Positions 8,304 through 16,361 of a DNA stretch of 64,000 nucleotides are shown in pieces. The DNA is from an uncultured Clostridia bacterium (GTDB lineage Bacteria > Bacillota > Clostridia > Christensenellales > Borkfalkiaceae): NCBI GenBank assembly GCA_944368215.1, contig CALVWX010000001.1, forward strand, positions 1 through 64,000, written 5' to 3'. Numbering within the stretch: the first letter of the stretch is position 1; each line of letters starts with the position of its first letter. The position numbers and the translations under genes were made by a program. A model generated the notes under the pieces. It did no database searches and was not told where the DNA came from. It worked only from the letters and a program-made list of their open reading frames with translations.

Positions 8304-8412
8304 CCCACATATGTGGCAGCCAATCAGACGAGGCGGCATATTCTGCCGCCTCGTTTATATTACAGTAAAGCCGCGCGGCGGCGGGCATTTGCCCGCCGCC
8401 GCGCTTTGTTAT
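8304..8412. terminator. Two GC hairpins between convergent genes
   Basis: GAGGCGGCA...TGCCGCCTC (about 8329-8353) and a longer GCGGCGGGCA...TGCCCGCCGC stem (about 8376-8404) are each followed by T or A tracts. They can terminate the membrane protein gene and the GH43 gene. A CATATG motif copy (8304-8327) precedes them. Confidence 0.65.
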
Positions 8413-8424
8413 GTATTTTGCATA

Positions 8425-9849
8425 TTATTTTAACTCAAACTTTAAAAAATCTATCGCGCCGTCGCCGATGAACATGAAATACAGCGCGAATTGTTCTGCG
8501 GGAGTTTTAAAGGGTGCTGAAAAGGCCGTCCAGCTCTGCGAAGGGGAAATTTCGACAGAGGCTAGGTTGTTCATGCCGTCGGACGCGATGAGCTTGCCGC
8601 GGCCGCTGCCGCGCACGGTGACTTCCACCGTCTTTGCGCCGTCGGGAGAGAAGTATTTATACCCGCATACGGCGCAACGCCTGAAGTTGGCTATGTGCTG
8701 GTAAGCTTCCGTCTCCCCGTCTTCGCCGTCCTGCGTTATGTAGGGGTGAATGCCGCGGAAAGGAACTTCGCCGCGCATGGTGCCCGAACGGCTCTTTAAA
8801 ACGCATGCGATGGTAGCAGGATATAACCCCCTGCCCGAAAGCGGGCCGCCGTTAAGGCCGCAGCTGGTCATTTCCACCTGCGGTATGCTGCCGTCGGGCA
8901 GAATTTTTATGGGTTCGGCGCAGGCCTGGCGGGAGAACGAGCGGCGGTTGGTGTGGCGGTGGTAAAACACGTACCACTTGCCGTTTATATTTTCGATTGA
9001 GCCGTGGTTATTGCCTATGTAATTGTTGCAGTCGCTTTCGTCCTTTATGCCGTCTATGCCTATATCGCCGTTGGAAATTATAGTGCCGCCGAAAGTAAAG
9101 GGGCCTTCGGGGCTGTCGGAAGTGGCGTAACACAGTTCGTGCCCGTAATACGACGACCAGATGAAATAATACCTGTCCCCCACCCTGCGGATTGACGAGG
9201 CTTCGAAAAATTCGTGGCCTTCGAAGCCCGTGCCCGCGGAATTGGAGAAGGACGGCGCAACCATTTGCGGTTCGCCGGTTATGGTGAGCATGTCGTCCGC
9301 AAGGCGGTAGACCCATGCATATGTGTAAGTTTTGGGTATGTCCATGAGGTGCCTCGGGGGATAAGGACAATAACCTATGTAAAGATAATTTTTGCCTTCG
9401 TCGCGCAATATGGCGGGGTCAAACGCGTATGGCTCGCCTGCACGCGAGGACAGAACGTGGCCGTCGGGGAAATGCACGTGACCGTAAAATTTATATTCGC
9501 CCGCGGGTTTGTCGCAGACGGCGACGGAAATGACGCTTAAAAAATCGAGGGCGTAATAGAGATAATACCGTCCGTCGGCGCCGCGGCATACATCGGGCGC
9601 GAAGAGTGTGTGCGAACCGTCGGAATTGAGGGGGTCCTGCTCCTTTTTATATATTACGCCTTCGCAGCGCCAATCCTTTAAATCGTTGACGGGGGCCGAC
9701 CAGCAGACGTAATCGTTTAAGCAGAATGCGTCGCCGCCGGCCCTGTCGTGGCTGCCGAAGAGATACACGCGCTTGCCGAAAACGTGCGGTTCGCCGTCGG
9801 GGATATATTCCCACAGCGGAAGAAAGGGATTGAAAACCTGCTTTTTCAT
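8425..9849 (-). CDS. Glycoside hydrolase family 43 (arabinofuranosidase/xylosidase type)
   Basis: The product has 474 aa and starts after GAGGTGAAAG. The five-bladed propeller covers about residues 1-330. Candidate catalytic residues are the base Asp in YIPDGEPHVF, the modulating Asp in FDPAIL and the acid Glu in FFEASSIR. A C-terminal beta-sandwich resembling CBM6-type modules follows. There is no signal peptide, so it should act in the cytoplasm on imported arabino- or xylo-oligosaccharides. No transporter gene is adjacent. Exact substrate cannot be told from sequence. It converges with the membrane protein at 7924. Confidence 0.85.
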   Translation of the reverse strand: MKKQVFNPFLPLWEYIPDGEPHVFGKRVYLFGSHDRAGGDAFCLNDYVCWSAPVNDLKDWRCEGVIYKKEQDPLNSDGSHTLFAPDVCRGADGRYYLYYALDFLSVISVAVCDKPAGEYKFYGHVHFPDGHVLSSRAGEPYAFDPAILRDEGKNYLYIGYCPYPPRHLMDIPKTYTYAWVYRLADDMLTITGEPQMVAPSFSNSAGTGFEGHEFFEASSIRRVGDRYYFIWSSYYGHELCYATSDSPEGPFTFGGTIISNGDIGIDGIKDESDCNNYIGNNHGSIENINGKWYVFYHRHTNRRSFSRQACAEPIKILPDGSIPQVEMTSCGLNGGPLSGRGLYPATIACVLKSRSGTMRGEVPFRGIHPYITQDGEDGETEAYQHIANFRRCAVCGYKYFSPDGAKTVEVTVRGSGRGKLIASDGMNNLASVEISPSQSWTAFSAPFKTPAEQFALYFMFIGDGAIDFLKFELK

Positions 9850-9939
9850 CTTTCACCTCATGGGGCGCGGAGCCCCGCTTGAGGTAATTATATATCAATT
9901 CAAAAAAAATTGCAAGCAACGTACCGTTGCATCTGCGCT

Positions 9940-10261
9940 CCGCAATCTTGCTATTGCGATAAATCGGGTATATCTTGCGGCCAGCCTAGACTCGCGAAAA
10001 ACCACGGCTTCTGCGCGATTAATTTTGGGCGGAAGAAGTGGCTCCTCTGCAAAAACTCGCACCTCTCTTGCGGCCAGCGGGCATACTTCGGCGGGCAAGG
10101 CACGCATAATTTGGGGAGGGCGGGCGGGACATTATGTCATCTTGAGCAGAGTGAGCGCAGCGAACGGCGTCGAAAGATCTTGTTTGAGTTTGCTCCCTGC
10201 AAGATACGTTCGACTGCGCTCGTCGGGCAAAAGGCCACTCCTCGCTCCGCTCAGTATGACA
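9940..10261. repeat. Composite dispersed repeat, longest copy
   Basis: The right part (10135-10261) is a copy of the main palindromic repeat, TGTCATCTTGAGC to CTCAGTATGACA. The left part (9940-10125) matches, in reverse complement, the block at about 45600-45705, including CGCAATAGYAAGATTGCGG and CCGCCCAAAATTAATCGCGC. The unit is therefore at least about 320 bp long and occurs in both orientations. No coding capacity is credible. Confidence 0.75.
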
Positions 10262-10393
10262 CATAGTAAGTTGTTGCTGACGGCAAAACAAATTAGGCTC
10301 CGCAGGCATGATACGGCGCAGCGCGAAAGTTTTCGCGCTGCGCCTGAAAATTTTTTAAGTATAAATTATGTCATTGCCGTCAATAAGTAGGCC

Positions 10394-10927
10394 ATGAAAA
10401 AAATTTGTATAACTTTTTGTGTTTTACTCATCTTAATTGCAACGGTACTGACGGCGGCGCAGATAAGCGATATGCGCGGCGGCAACAGCGAATACCTGCG
10501 CATACACGTGCGCGCCAATTCCAATTCGGCATACGACCAGAGCATAAAGTACGCCGTAAAGGACGAGGTAGTTGAATTTATAACCCCCTATGTGGCCGAA
10601 TGCAACACAAAGAGCAAGGCCATGGAGGTTATAAGTTCGATTACCGATAAAATAGAGGACGTGTGCGACGATGCGCTTGAAAGGCTGGGCGTAAACTATA
10701 CCTCGCGCGCTGAAGTGAGAAGCGAGCATTTCCCCACGAGGGTTTACGACGGCGTGACGCTTGAAGAGGGCGATTACGACGCGCTTATCGTTGAGCTGGG
10801 CGAAGGCACTGGCGACAACTGGTGGTGCGTAATCTATCCGCCGCTGTGCTTTACTTCGGCATCGGCAGACGTTGAGTACCGCAGCATTATTTTAGACATA
10901 ATAGATAAATTTTTTAACAGGAGCTGA
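10394..10927 (+). CDS. spoIIR: Stage II sporulation protein R
   Basis: The product has 177 aa. One N-terminal membrane/signal segment (residues 4-22) is followed by the SpoIIR core: YLRIHVRANSNSAYDQSIKY, then the DNWWCVIYPPLCF motif near the end. SpoIIR is made in the forespore under sigma-F and secreted into the intermembrane space. There it triggers SpoIIGA to process pro-sigma-E in the mother cell. Length and motifs are normal. A weak TAGG precedes the ATG. The gene lies just after a long dispersed repeat and 45 bp before sleB, so spore genes are clustered here. Confidence 0.93.
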   Translation: MKKICITFCVLLILIATVLTAAQISDMRGGNSEYLRIHVRANSNSAYDQSIKYAVKDEVVEFITPYVAECNTKSKAMEVISSITDKIEDVCDDALERLGVNYTSRAEVRSEHFPTRVYDGVTLEEGDYDALIVELGEGTGDNWWCVIYPPLCFTSASADVEYRSIILDIIDKFFNRS

Positions 10928-10972
10928 TTGGCCGAAGGGCTTTTTTAAGGCTCCTTCGGAGGAATGTTAAAG

Positions 10973-11707
10973 ATGAAAAAAGCACTTAAAGCGGGCATAG
11001 CCTTAGCGGCGACGATGGCGTTGTTTGCGGGATATGCGGCAGTCAATTTACAAATGCAGGACGTGGCCGTGCCCTGCGCAGAAGTTGTGGAGACGGCGGT
11101 GCTCAAAAAGGGCTCGACCGGCGGCGAGGTAAAGGAAGTTCAGCGCCGCCTCAAAATGTGGGGCTACTATGACGGCGCGGTGGACGGCATTTACGGCAGC
11201 AAAACGGTTGAAGCCGTAAAGTACTTTCAGCGCAAGAACGGCCTGACGGCCGACGGCATTGCAGGAAAAGCTACGTTTGCCGCCCTCGGCATGAACGACA
11301 GCGTGAAGGCGCTTGAAAATGACGGCAAGAGCGGCTCGGCTTCGTCAAATTACACCAGCTCGGATTTGTACCTTCTGGCCAAATGCATTTACGCAGAGGC
11401 ACGCGGCGAAAGTTACACGGGTCAGGTGGCCGTGGGCGCAGTAATTTTAAACCGCGTGGACAGCCCCGCCTTCCCCAACACGATAGCGGGCGTAATATAC
11501 CAGAAGAACGCCTTTACGGCCGTATCCGACGGGCAGATAAATTTAGAGCCCGACCAGACGGCGATGAACGCGGCGAGCGACGCCATGAACGGCTGGGACC
11601 CCACATACGGGTGCCTTTACTACTACAACCCCGCCGTTGCGACGAGCAGCTGGATTTTCGGACGGGAGACAGTTACCGTTATAGGTAAGCACGTATTTGC
11701 CATATAG
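10973..11707 (+). CDS. sleB: Spore cortex-lytic enzyme SleB
   Basis: The product has 244 aa; the ATG at 10973 is 10 bp after GGAGG. A signal peptide (residues 1-22) is followed by a peptidoglycan-binding domain (about 45-105, LKKGSTGGEVKEVQRRLKMWG and NGLTADGIAGKATFAALG). The C-terminal Hydrolase_2 domain (about 130-244) carries AKCIYAEARGESYTGQVAVG with the catalytic Glu, and ends AVATSSWIFGRETV. SleB is a lytic transglycosylase that digests muramic-lactam cortex during germination. It depends on YpeB, encoded directly downstream. Confidence 0.94.
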   Translation: MKKALKAGIALAATMALFAGYAAVNLQMQDVAVPCAEVVETAVLKKGSTGGEVKEVQRRLKMWGYYDGAVDGIYGSKTVEAVKYFQRKNGLTADGIAGKATFAALGMNDSVKALENDGKSGSASSNYTSSDLYLLAKCIYAEARGESYTGQVAVGAVILNRVDSPAFPNTIAGVIYQKNAFTAVSDGQINLEPDQTAMNAASDAMNGWDPTYGCLYYYNPAVATSSWIFGRETVTVIGKHVFAI

Positions 11708-11717
11708 GAGGAGAGCA

Positions 11718-13490
11718 ATGAGCGAAAAGAAGAGAAATATTTCGAGCGGGGCCAAAAAGGCGCAGAGCCTGACCCGCAACGGCAAGGAACGCGACCAAAA
11801 AATGGAACAGGACACCGCCTCGGTAGAAGAGCTTGGAAACAACAAGCCCGTAAAGGACAGCAAGGCGGAGAGCAGAAAGACCCCGTCAGGAACAAAAAAG
11901 CAGAGTGCCAAAGCGGCGGAAAAAGGGCAGAATAAATCTGACCGCCACAAGCGTGCCGAAATGCGCGAAAAGCGCAGGGCCAAAGCAAAGGAACTTAAAA
12001 ACGAGCGCAAGCAGGCGCGCGAAGAGCGCAAAAAGGAGACGCGCGCGGCAAAGATAGAGGCGCGCACCGCCAAGCGCGAGGCGGCCGCCGCCGAAAGACA
12101 GGCCAAGCGCGAACACCGCCTTAAGGTGCGCGCGCAGAAACAGGCCGAAAAGAAGGAAAAAAGACATTCTCCCGGTTTCGGCGGGTGGCTGGCGGCAGTC
12201 ATTTCGCTGGGCGCAACCAGCCTTGTGCTGGCTACCATAGTCACCTACGGCTGGATGAACATGGCAACCATGCAGACCAACATGGCGGGCATGCAGACCC
12301 AGTCGCTGTACGAGCTCAACGCCATAGTCGACAACCTCGATTCCAACCTTTCCAAGGCGCGCGTTTCCACCTCCCCCTCCGACAGGGCGAGGGTGCTGGC
12401 AGACATTGCCATAGAGAGCGAGATGGCCGAAGTCATACTCGAAAGAATGCCACTTGAAACTACCATGACGGGGCAGATGTCGGCCTTTTTGAACAAGATG
12501 GGCGACAGCGCGCAGAGCATGCTTTACACCGTAGCCGCGGGCGGCGAGCTTGAAGACTGGCAGATATCCAGCCTTGAATATATGTACGCAAACAATTTAA
12601 AGCTCAAGCGCGCACTCAACGAAATTGTATCCGCTTCGGACAAGGACGACATGCTGGCGCTGATGAACGGCAAAGACAGCGTGCTGGGCGAATCGTTCGG
12701 CGATATCGAAAACAACGTAATCGAAGAGCCCAAGGGCATTTTCGACGGGCCTTTTTCGGAGAATAAAGAGGACACCAATATCTCCTTCTTCGAAGGCATG
12801 GGCGAAATAAGCCAGAGCGAAGCCGAAAATATCGCCAAAGAGATGTTCGCCGACTATAACGTTACGGAGGCGCGCTGCACGGGCGAGGCAAACAAGGGCA
12901 AGCTTGCATTTTACAATATAACCCTGACGACGGACGACGGCGAGATGATGGCGCAGCTTTCGAAAAAGGGCGGAAAGCTGGTGATGTTCGACAGCTACAA
13001 AGAATGCACCGAGCACAATTTTTCGACCGACAGGTGCGAAGACATTGCGACCGAATTCTTGCAGGCGGCGGGCTATAAAAACCTCAAGCCCGTCTGGGTG
13101 AGCGAAAACGGCACGACGTGCAACATCAACTTCTGCTATGAACAGGACGGCGTAGTCATCTACCCCGACATGATAAAGGTAAAGGTGTGCGAAGAGCGCG
13201 GTCTGGTTACGGGCGCCGAGGCGATGAGCTATGTAATGAACCATTCGCAGAGGGATATTGCGGGGGCAACCGTAACAAAGGAGCAAGCGCAGAGCGTTAT
13301 AGACGGCAGAGTGGAAGTTGACGCTTCACGCCTTGCAATAATTCCGATAGACGGCGAAGAGAAACTGTGCTATGAATTTTCGGGCACATTCGACGGCAGC
13401 CAGTACTTTGTGTACGTCGACGCCCAGACTTGCGAGGAAGTGCAGGTATTGACCGTAATAGGCACTGCGCAGGGCAAGGCGGTGCTGTAA
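11718..13490 (+). CDS. ypeB: Germination protein YpeB with a long basic N-terminal extension
   Basis: The product has 590 aa; the ATG at 11718 follows AGGAGGAGAG and lies 10 bp after sleB, so the two are one operon. Residues 1 to about 155 are a highly charged Lys/Arg/Glu/Ala segment that looks like a long helix. A single membrane segment follows (about 160-180, AVISLGATSLVLATIVTYGW). The outer part has the YpeB four-helix region and then PepSY-like domains, starting near ISQSEAENIAKEMFA. YpeB localises and protects SleB in the spore inner membrane. Usual YpeB proteins are about 450 aa, so the cytoplasmic extension is unusual. Confidence 0.9.
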   Translation: MSEKKRNISSGAKKAQSLTRNGKERDQKMEQDTASVEELGNNKPVKDSKAESRKTPSGTKKQSAKAAEKGQNKSDRHKRAEMREKRRAKAKELKNERKQAREERKKETRAAKIEARTAKREAAAAERQAKREHRLKVRAQKQAEKKEKRHSPGFGGWLAAVISLGATSLVLATIVTYGWMNMATMQTNMAGMQTQSLYELNAIVDNLDSNLSKARVSTSPSDRARVLADIAIESEMAEVILERMPLETTMTGQMSAFLNKMGDSAQSMLYTVAAGGELEDWQISSLEYMYANNLKLKRALNEIVSASDKDDMLALMNGKDSVLGESFGDIENNVIEEPKGIFDGPFSENKEDTNISFFEGMGEISQSEAENIAKEMFADYNVTEARCTGEANKGKLAFYNITLTTDDGEMMAQLSKKGGKLVMFDSYKECTEHNFSTDRCEDIATEFLQAAGYKNLKPVWVSENGTTCNINFCYEQDGVVIYPDMIKVKVCEERGLVTGAEAMSYVMNHSQRDIAGATVTKEQAQSVIDGRVEVDASRLAIIPIDGEEKLCYEFSGTFDGSQYFVYVDAQTCEEVQVLTVIGTAQGKAVL

Positions 13491-13528
13491 AAACGCTGAA
13501 ATTTATGCGGCAGTCCAAGGACTGAAAG

Positions 13529-13613
13529 AAAGGCCGCGCGGGGCAAGCCCCGCGCGGCCTTACCGCATTACGGATAAACTTAATGCCCCGACGAACGCAG
13601 TTCGTCGGGGCAT
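13529..13613. terminator. Two hairpins between ypeB and the ABC permease
   Basis: AAGGCCGCGCGGGGC with its complement (13529-13561) and ATGCCCCGACGAAC with GTTCGTCGGGGCAT (about 13582-13613) lie between convergent genes. They can terminate both. A CATATG motif copy overlaps the second. Confidence 0.65.
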
Positions 13614-13626
13614 ATGTGCCAATCAA

Positions 13627-14397
13627 TCATGTCAGAAGGTTGACTTTGTTCTTGATTATGTACCTTATTATAAAGTAACTGCCGACGTCGACGGCAAGCG
13701 TGAGGATTATCTGTATCCATATGGCGAGGTGAACCGAAACCTTTGACGCGGCTTCGAGGACGACTATGCCCACAGAGTTGTATATTATGCTCCAGACGAA
13801 CGCGACGACAAAGTAGAGCACGAGTGTGATTACCGTGCGGTTTTTAGTGGTAAACAGCTGCCCCACGCTCATTGCAAGATAGAACAGAAGAAAGGCTTCG
13901 GGAATAGAAAAGATTATAAGGAGCACTACCTCGAAAGTGTACAGCGGGCCGGCGGCCTGACTCGTAAAACTGAAGAAATACGCAATTTCACTGAGCACCT
14001 CCTCTACCAGCACCGTTATGCTCAGCGGCTGGCCGATTAAGAGAATCAAGGCCGAAAGCACGCACACTATGGCACCGCAAACGACGGCGATAAGCGAAGA
14101 TACCAGCTTGGAAATTATAAGCTGGTCGGCCGTTACCGGCAGAGAAAGCGTCATGTATCCTTCGGGCGTAAACAGCGTCCTGTAAAAGCGGACTATTCCC
14201 ACCCACGCGCACACGATGAGCGTAACAACTATGGCTATTACGTAGAACACGCCGATTATTATGGGCAGAGCCATATCGCCCGAATAATTGATGAGCGAAA
14301 TTCTGAAGAGCACGGCCAAAGCTATCATGGCTATGACGGGAATGGCGGACGTGCGGGCTATGCGCGAAAGCTCGTGCTTTAAAAGTTTTGCTACCAT
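13627..14397 (-). CDS. ABC-2 type transporter permease
   Basis: The product has 256 aa with six predicted membrane helices, among them residues 18-36, 44-70, 101-125 and 150-185. The N-terminus is MVAKLLKHELSRIARTS, typical of clostridial ABC-2 permeases. The start overlaps the upstream ATPase gene by 7 bp, so the two are coupled and should form one exporter. The cargo cannot be predicted; such pairs often handle antimicrobial peptides or lipids. No regulator gene is adjacent. Confidence 0.85.
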   Translation of the reverse strand: MVAKLLKHELSRIARTSAIPVIAMIALAVLFRISLINYSGDMALPIIIGVFYVIAIVVTLIVCAWVGIVRFYRTLFTPEGYMTLSLPVTADQLIISKLVSSLIAVVCGAIVCVLSALILLIGQPLSITVLVEEVLSEIAYFFSFTSQAAGPLYTFEVVLLIIFSIPEAFLLFYLAMSVGQLFTTKNRTVITLVLYFVVAFVWSIIYNSVGIVVLEAASKVSVHLAIWIQIILTLAVDVGSYFIIRYIIKNKVNLLT

Positions 14398-15089
14398 CTG
14401 AACACCTCCCTGAACAGCTCATCGAGCGTTTTGCCCTGATTGACGTGGACGTCGTCGACGGAGGATTGCATTACAACCTTGCCTCTGTTTAAAAATATGG
14501 CGTGCGTGAGTATGGGCTCGATATCGGCAATGAGGTGCGTGCAGAGAAAGATTGTGGAATCTTCCGCGCGGTTGGTCATTACGGTATCGAGGATAAAGTC
14601 GCGCGCGGCGGGGTCGACGCCGGCGATGGGCTCGTCGAGTATATACAGCTTTGCATCGCGCGACATTGTTAAAATAAGTCCCAGTTTTTCCTTGTTGCCT
14701 TTTGACAGCGTTTTTATTTTCTGCTTGGGCGAAATGCCGAGGCGGGATAAAAGCGCGTCGCACTTGTCGTAGTTGAAGTCGGCGAAGAAGTCCGAATAAT
14801 ACTTTACCTGTCCCTCCACACGCAGATGCTCGTCGAGGTAGTTTGCATCGGGAAGATAGGCCGTTATCGCCTTTGTCGCGGGCGAAGGCGGCATGCCGTT
14901 AATGGTTAAGCTGCCCGAAGTAGGCTGAAGCATACCCATGGCAAGCTTTATAAAGGTTGATTTTCCGCTGCCGTTTGGGCCGAGAAGCCCTACCACCTCG
15001 CCCGTGGGCACGGTCAGCGACACGTCGTCCAGAGCGACGAATTTGCCGTAGTGCTTGGAAAGTCCCCGGCATTCCAGAATGTTTTGCAT
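14391..15089 (-). CDS. ABC transporter ATP-binding protein
   Basis: The product has 232 aa; the ATG follows AAGGAG. Walker A is GPNGSGKST, the signature is LSKGNKEKLG (a variant of LSGGQ common in exporters paired with ABC-2 permeases), and Walker B is KLYILDEPIAGVD. The switch His is in FLCTHLIADIE. It energises the permease encoded next to it, at the inner face of the membrane. This is the first gene of a two-gene minus-strand operon. Confidence 0.92.
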   Translation of the reverse strand: MQNILECRGLSKHYGKFVALDDVSLTVPTGEVVGLLGPNGSGKSTFIKLAMGMLQPTSGSLTINGMPPSPATKAITAYLPDANYLDEHLRVEGQVKYYSDFFADFNYDKCDALLSRLGISPKQKIKTLSKGNKEKLGLILTMSRDAKLYILDEPIAGVDPAARDFILDTVMTNRAEDSTIFLCTHLIADIEPILTHAIFLNRGKVVMQSSVDDVHVNQGKTLDELFREVFRW

Positions 15090-15261
15090 ATTTTCTCCTT
15101 TATCTGCAGCGACAAATTTAAGCCGCCCTGCACATTTATTTTAACATATAACGCCACGCATTGCAATATTCCCGTCAAAATTTGTTTATCGGGAGATCCG
15201 GGCGGAATCGGCAGCGCCGCGGAAACGACGGCGCGTTAAAAGATGTAAAACGCAATAATTA

Positions 15262-15735
15262 AGGCATATGTAGCATCCTTTTGCCCGCTCCCCCCCCCAG
15301 CCGCCCGAAACTGCCGTCAAATAAACTACAATTTAACAACAAGCGGGAATACCGAACCTGACAAAAATTCGATTGGACAGCATATATGTGCCGTCAAACG
15401 CAAGCGCCTGAAAGCTGTATCGTTCAAAGGGTCGGCAATATGCCGCAATTAACCGCCTTTACCCGGATTGCAAAACCACTTTTCTGGCATGCGATGATAT
15501 TCGCACAGGTATATGCCCCGATTAACGCTAATTGTGTGAGTTGCAATACTGTATTTTGGGAATATTATGATATTCGTGCGGACATATGGCCCGGTTAATA
15601 TGCAATAGCAAAACGAGGTGAATGAAATAGTCATAACTTTCAGCATAAAAATACAGATATGACGCGCCGGCAATGCAATTGACACGCACATATGCGCCGC
15701 CGAACGCATTGTCGCATTTATATGTATCGGGCGGT
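15262..15735. repeat. Cluster of CATATG-centred motifs
   Basis: Seven related copies lie near 15262, 15379, 15436, 15507, 15580, 15686 and 15718. Consensus is roughly RCATATGNSCCGNYTAACGC. Clear examples are GTATATGCCCCGATTAACGC and ACATATGGCCCGGTTAATAT. Single copies occur in other gaps of the window. Confidence 0.5.
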
Positions 15736-16133
15736 TGTGAGGCTCGCCCTCAGGAAAACGCAGTCCGAAAATGTAGCATGAGATAAGGTCACATTCATGG
15801 ACAATAACATACAGCACAAAAATTCGTCGTTAAAGTTTTACAAAATTTAGTAAAACTTGTTTGTGCACTCGCCATGCAACCATCTGATAAAATGGTGCTT
15901 TTGCATCAAAAAATCTGTTTACCGATTATGTGGATTTATTCGCTTGTAAAAATCAATCCCATTGTCGCCCCTCCAGCCTTCTGGGCTGCGGATTATCAAA
16001 ATAACACAAATACCGACCAAGAAAGCTACTTCAGCTTTTCGGAAGTTATATTGCAAAAAATATTTATAAGTCCCTTATTCACCCGCAAATATTTATCATT
16101 GGCGAAAAAATTTATGAAGTGCAAGCAGCCCGA

Positions 16134-16245
16134 TTATCAACAACATAGAAAGTTATAAACAATTTATCAAATTTTCGACAAAATTCACTAAAAAACATGT
16201 GTTTATAATGTTTACGAAAGAATTATTTGCAAAAAGTTATCAACA
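16134..16245. other. DnaA-box-like cluster 1
   Basis: Four 9-mers are seen in 112 bp of AT-rich DNA: TTATCAACA (16134 and 16237), TTATAAACA (16153) and its complement TGTTTATAA (16200). They differ from TTATCCACA at one or two positions. Confidence 0.5.
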
Positions 16246-16299
16246 ATTTGACAGTATAATTGTGCACAAGATTGTCAATAACATTGCTGATAAGTGCAT

Positions 16300-16338
16300 A
16301 AAGACCCCGCCGCGGTATATATCGCGGCGGGGTCTTTA
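16300..16338 (-). terminator. Terminator of the DUF2156-GNAT gene
   Basis: A 15-bp stem (16300-16314 with 16323-16337) has T-rich flanks and lies 24 bp past the stop codon on the minus strand. Confidence 0.75.
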
Positions 16339-16361
16339 TCAATATAAGTTGCTGTTTTAAA

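Larger units (their letters stand above)
15090..16299. other. 1.2-kb gene-free region
   Basis: I find no credible gene here. Open frames are short, lack ribosome sites and have no family features. The left half carries a C10 tract (15290-15299 region) and seven copies of a CATATG-centred motif. The right half turns AT-rich and holds a cluster of DnaA-box-like nonamers. It may be a degraded gene, an untranslated RNA or an origin-related spacer. Confidence 0.6.

Noticed and set aside
9773..10390. Long open frames across the repeat at 9.9-10.3 kb on both strands
   Set aside because: They follow the dispersed repeat, differ from copy to copy and have no ribosome site or family features.
15874..16158. 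94-codon frame in the gene-free region
   Set aside because: No ribosome site, no family features, composition like noncoding DNA.
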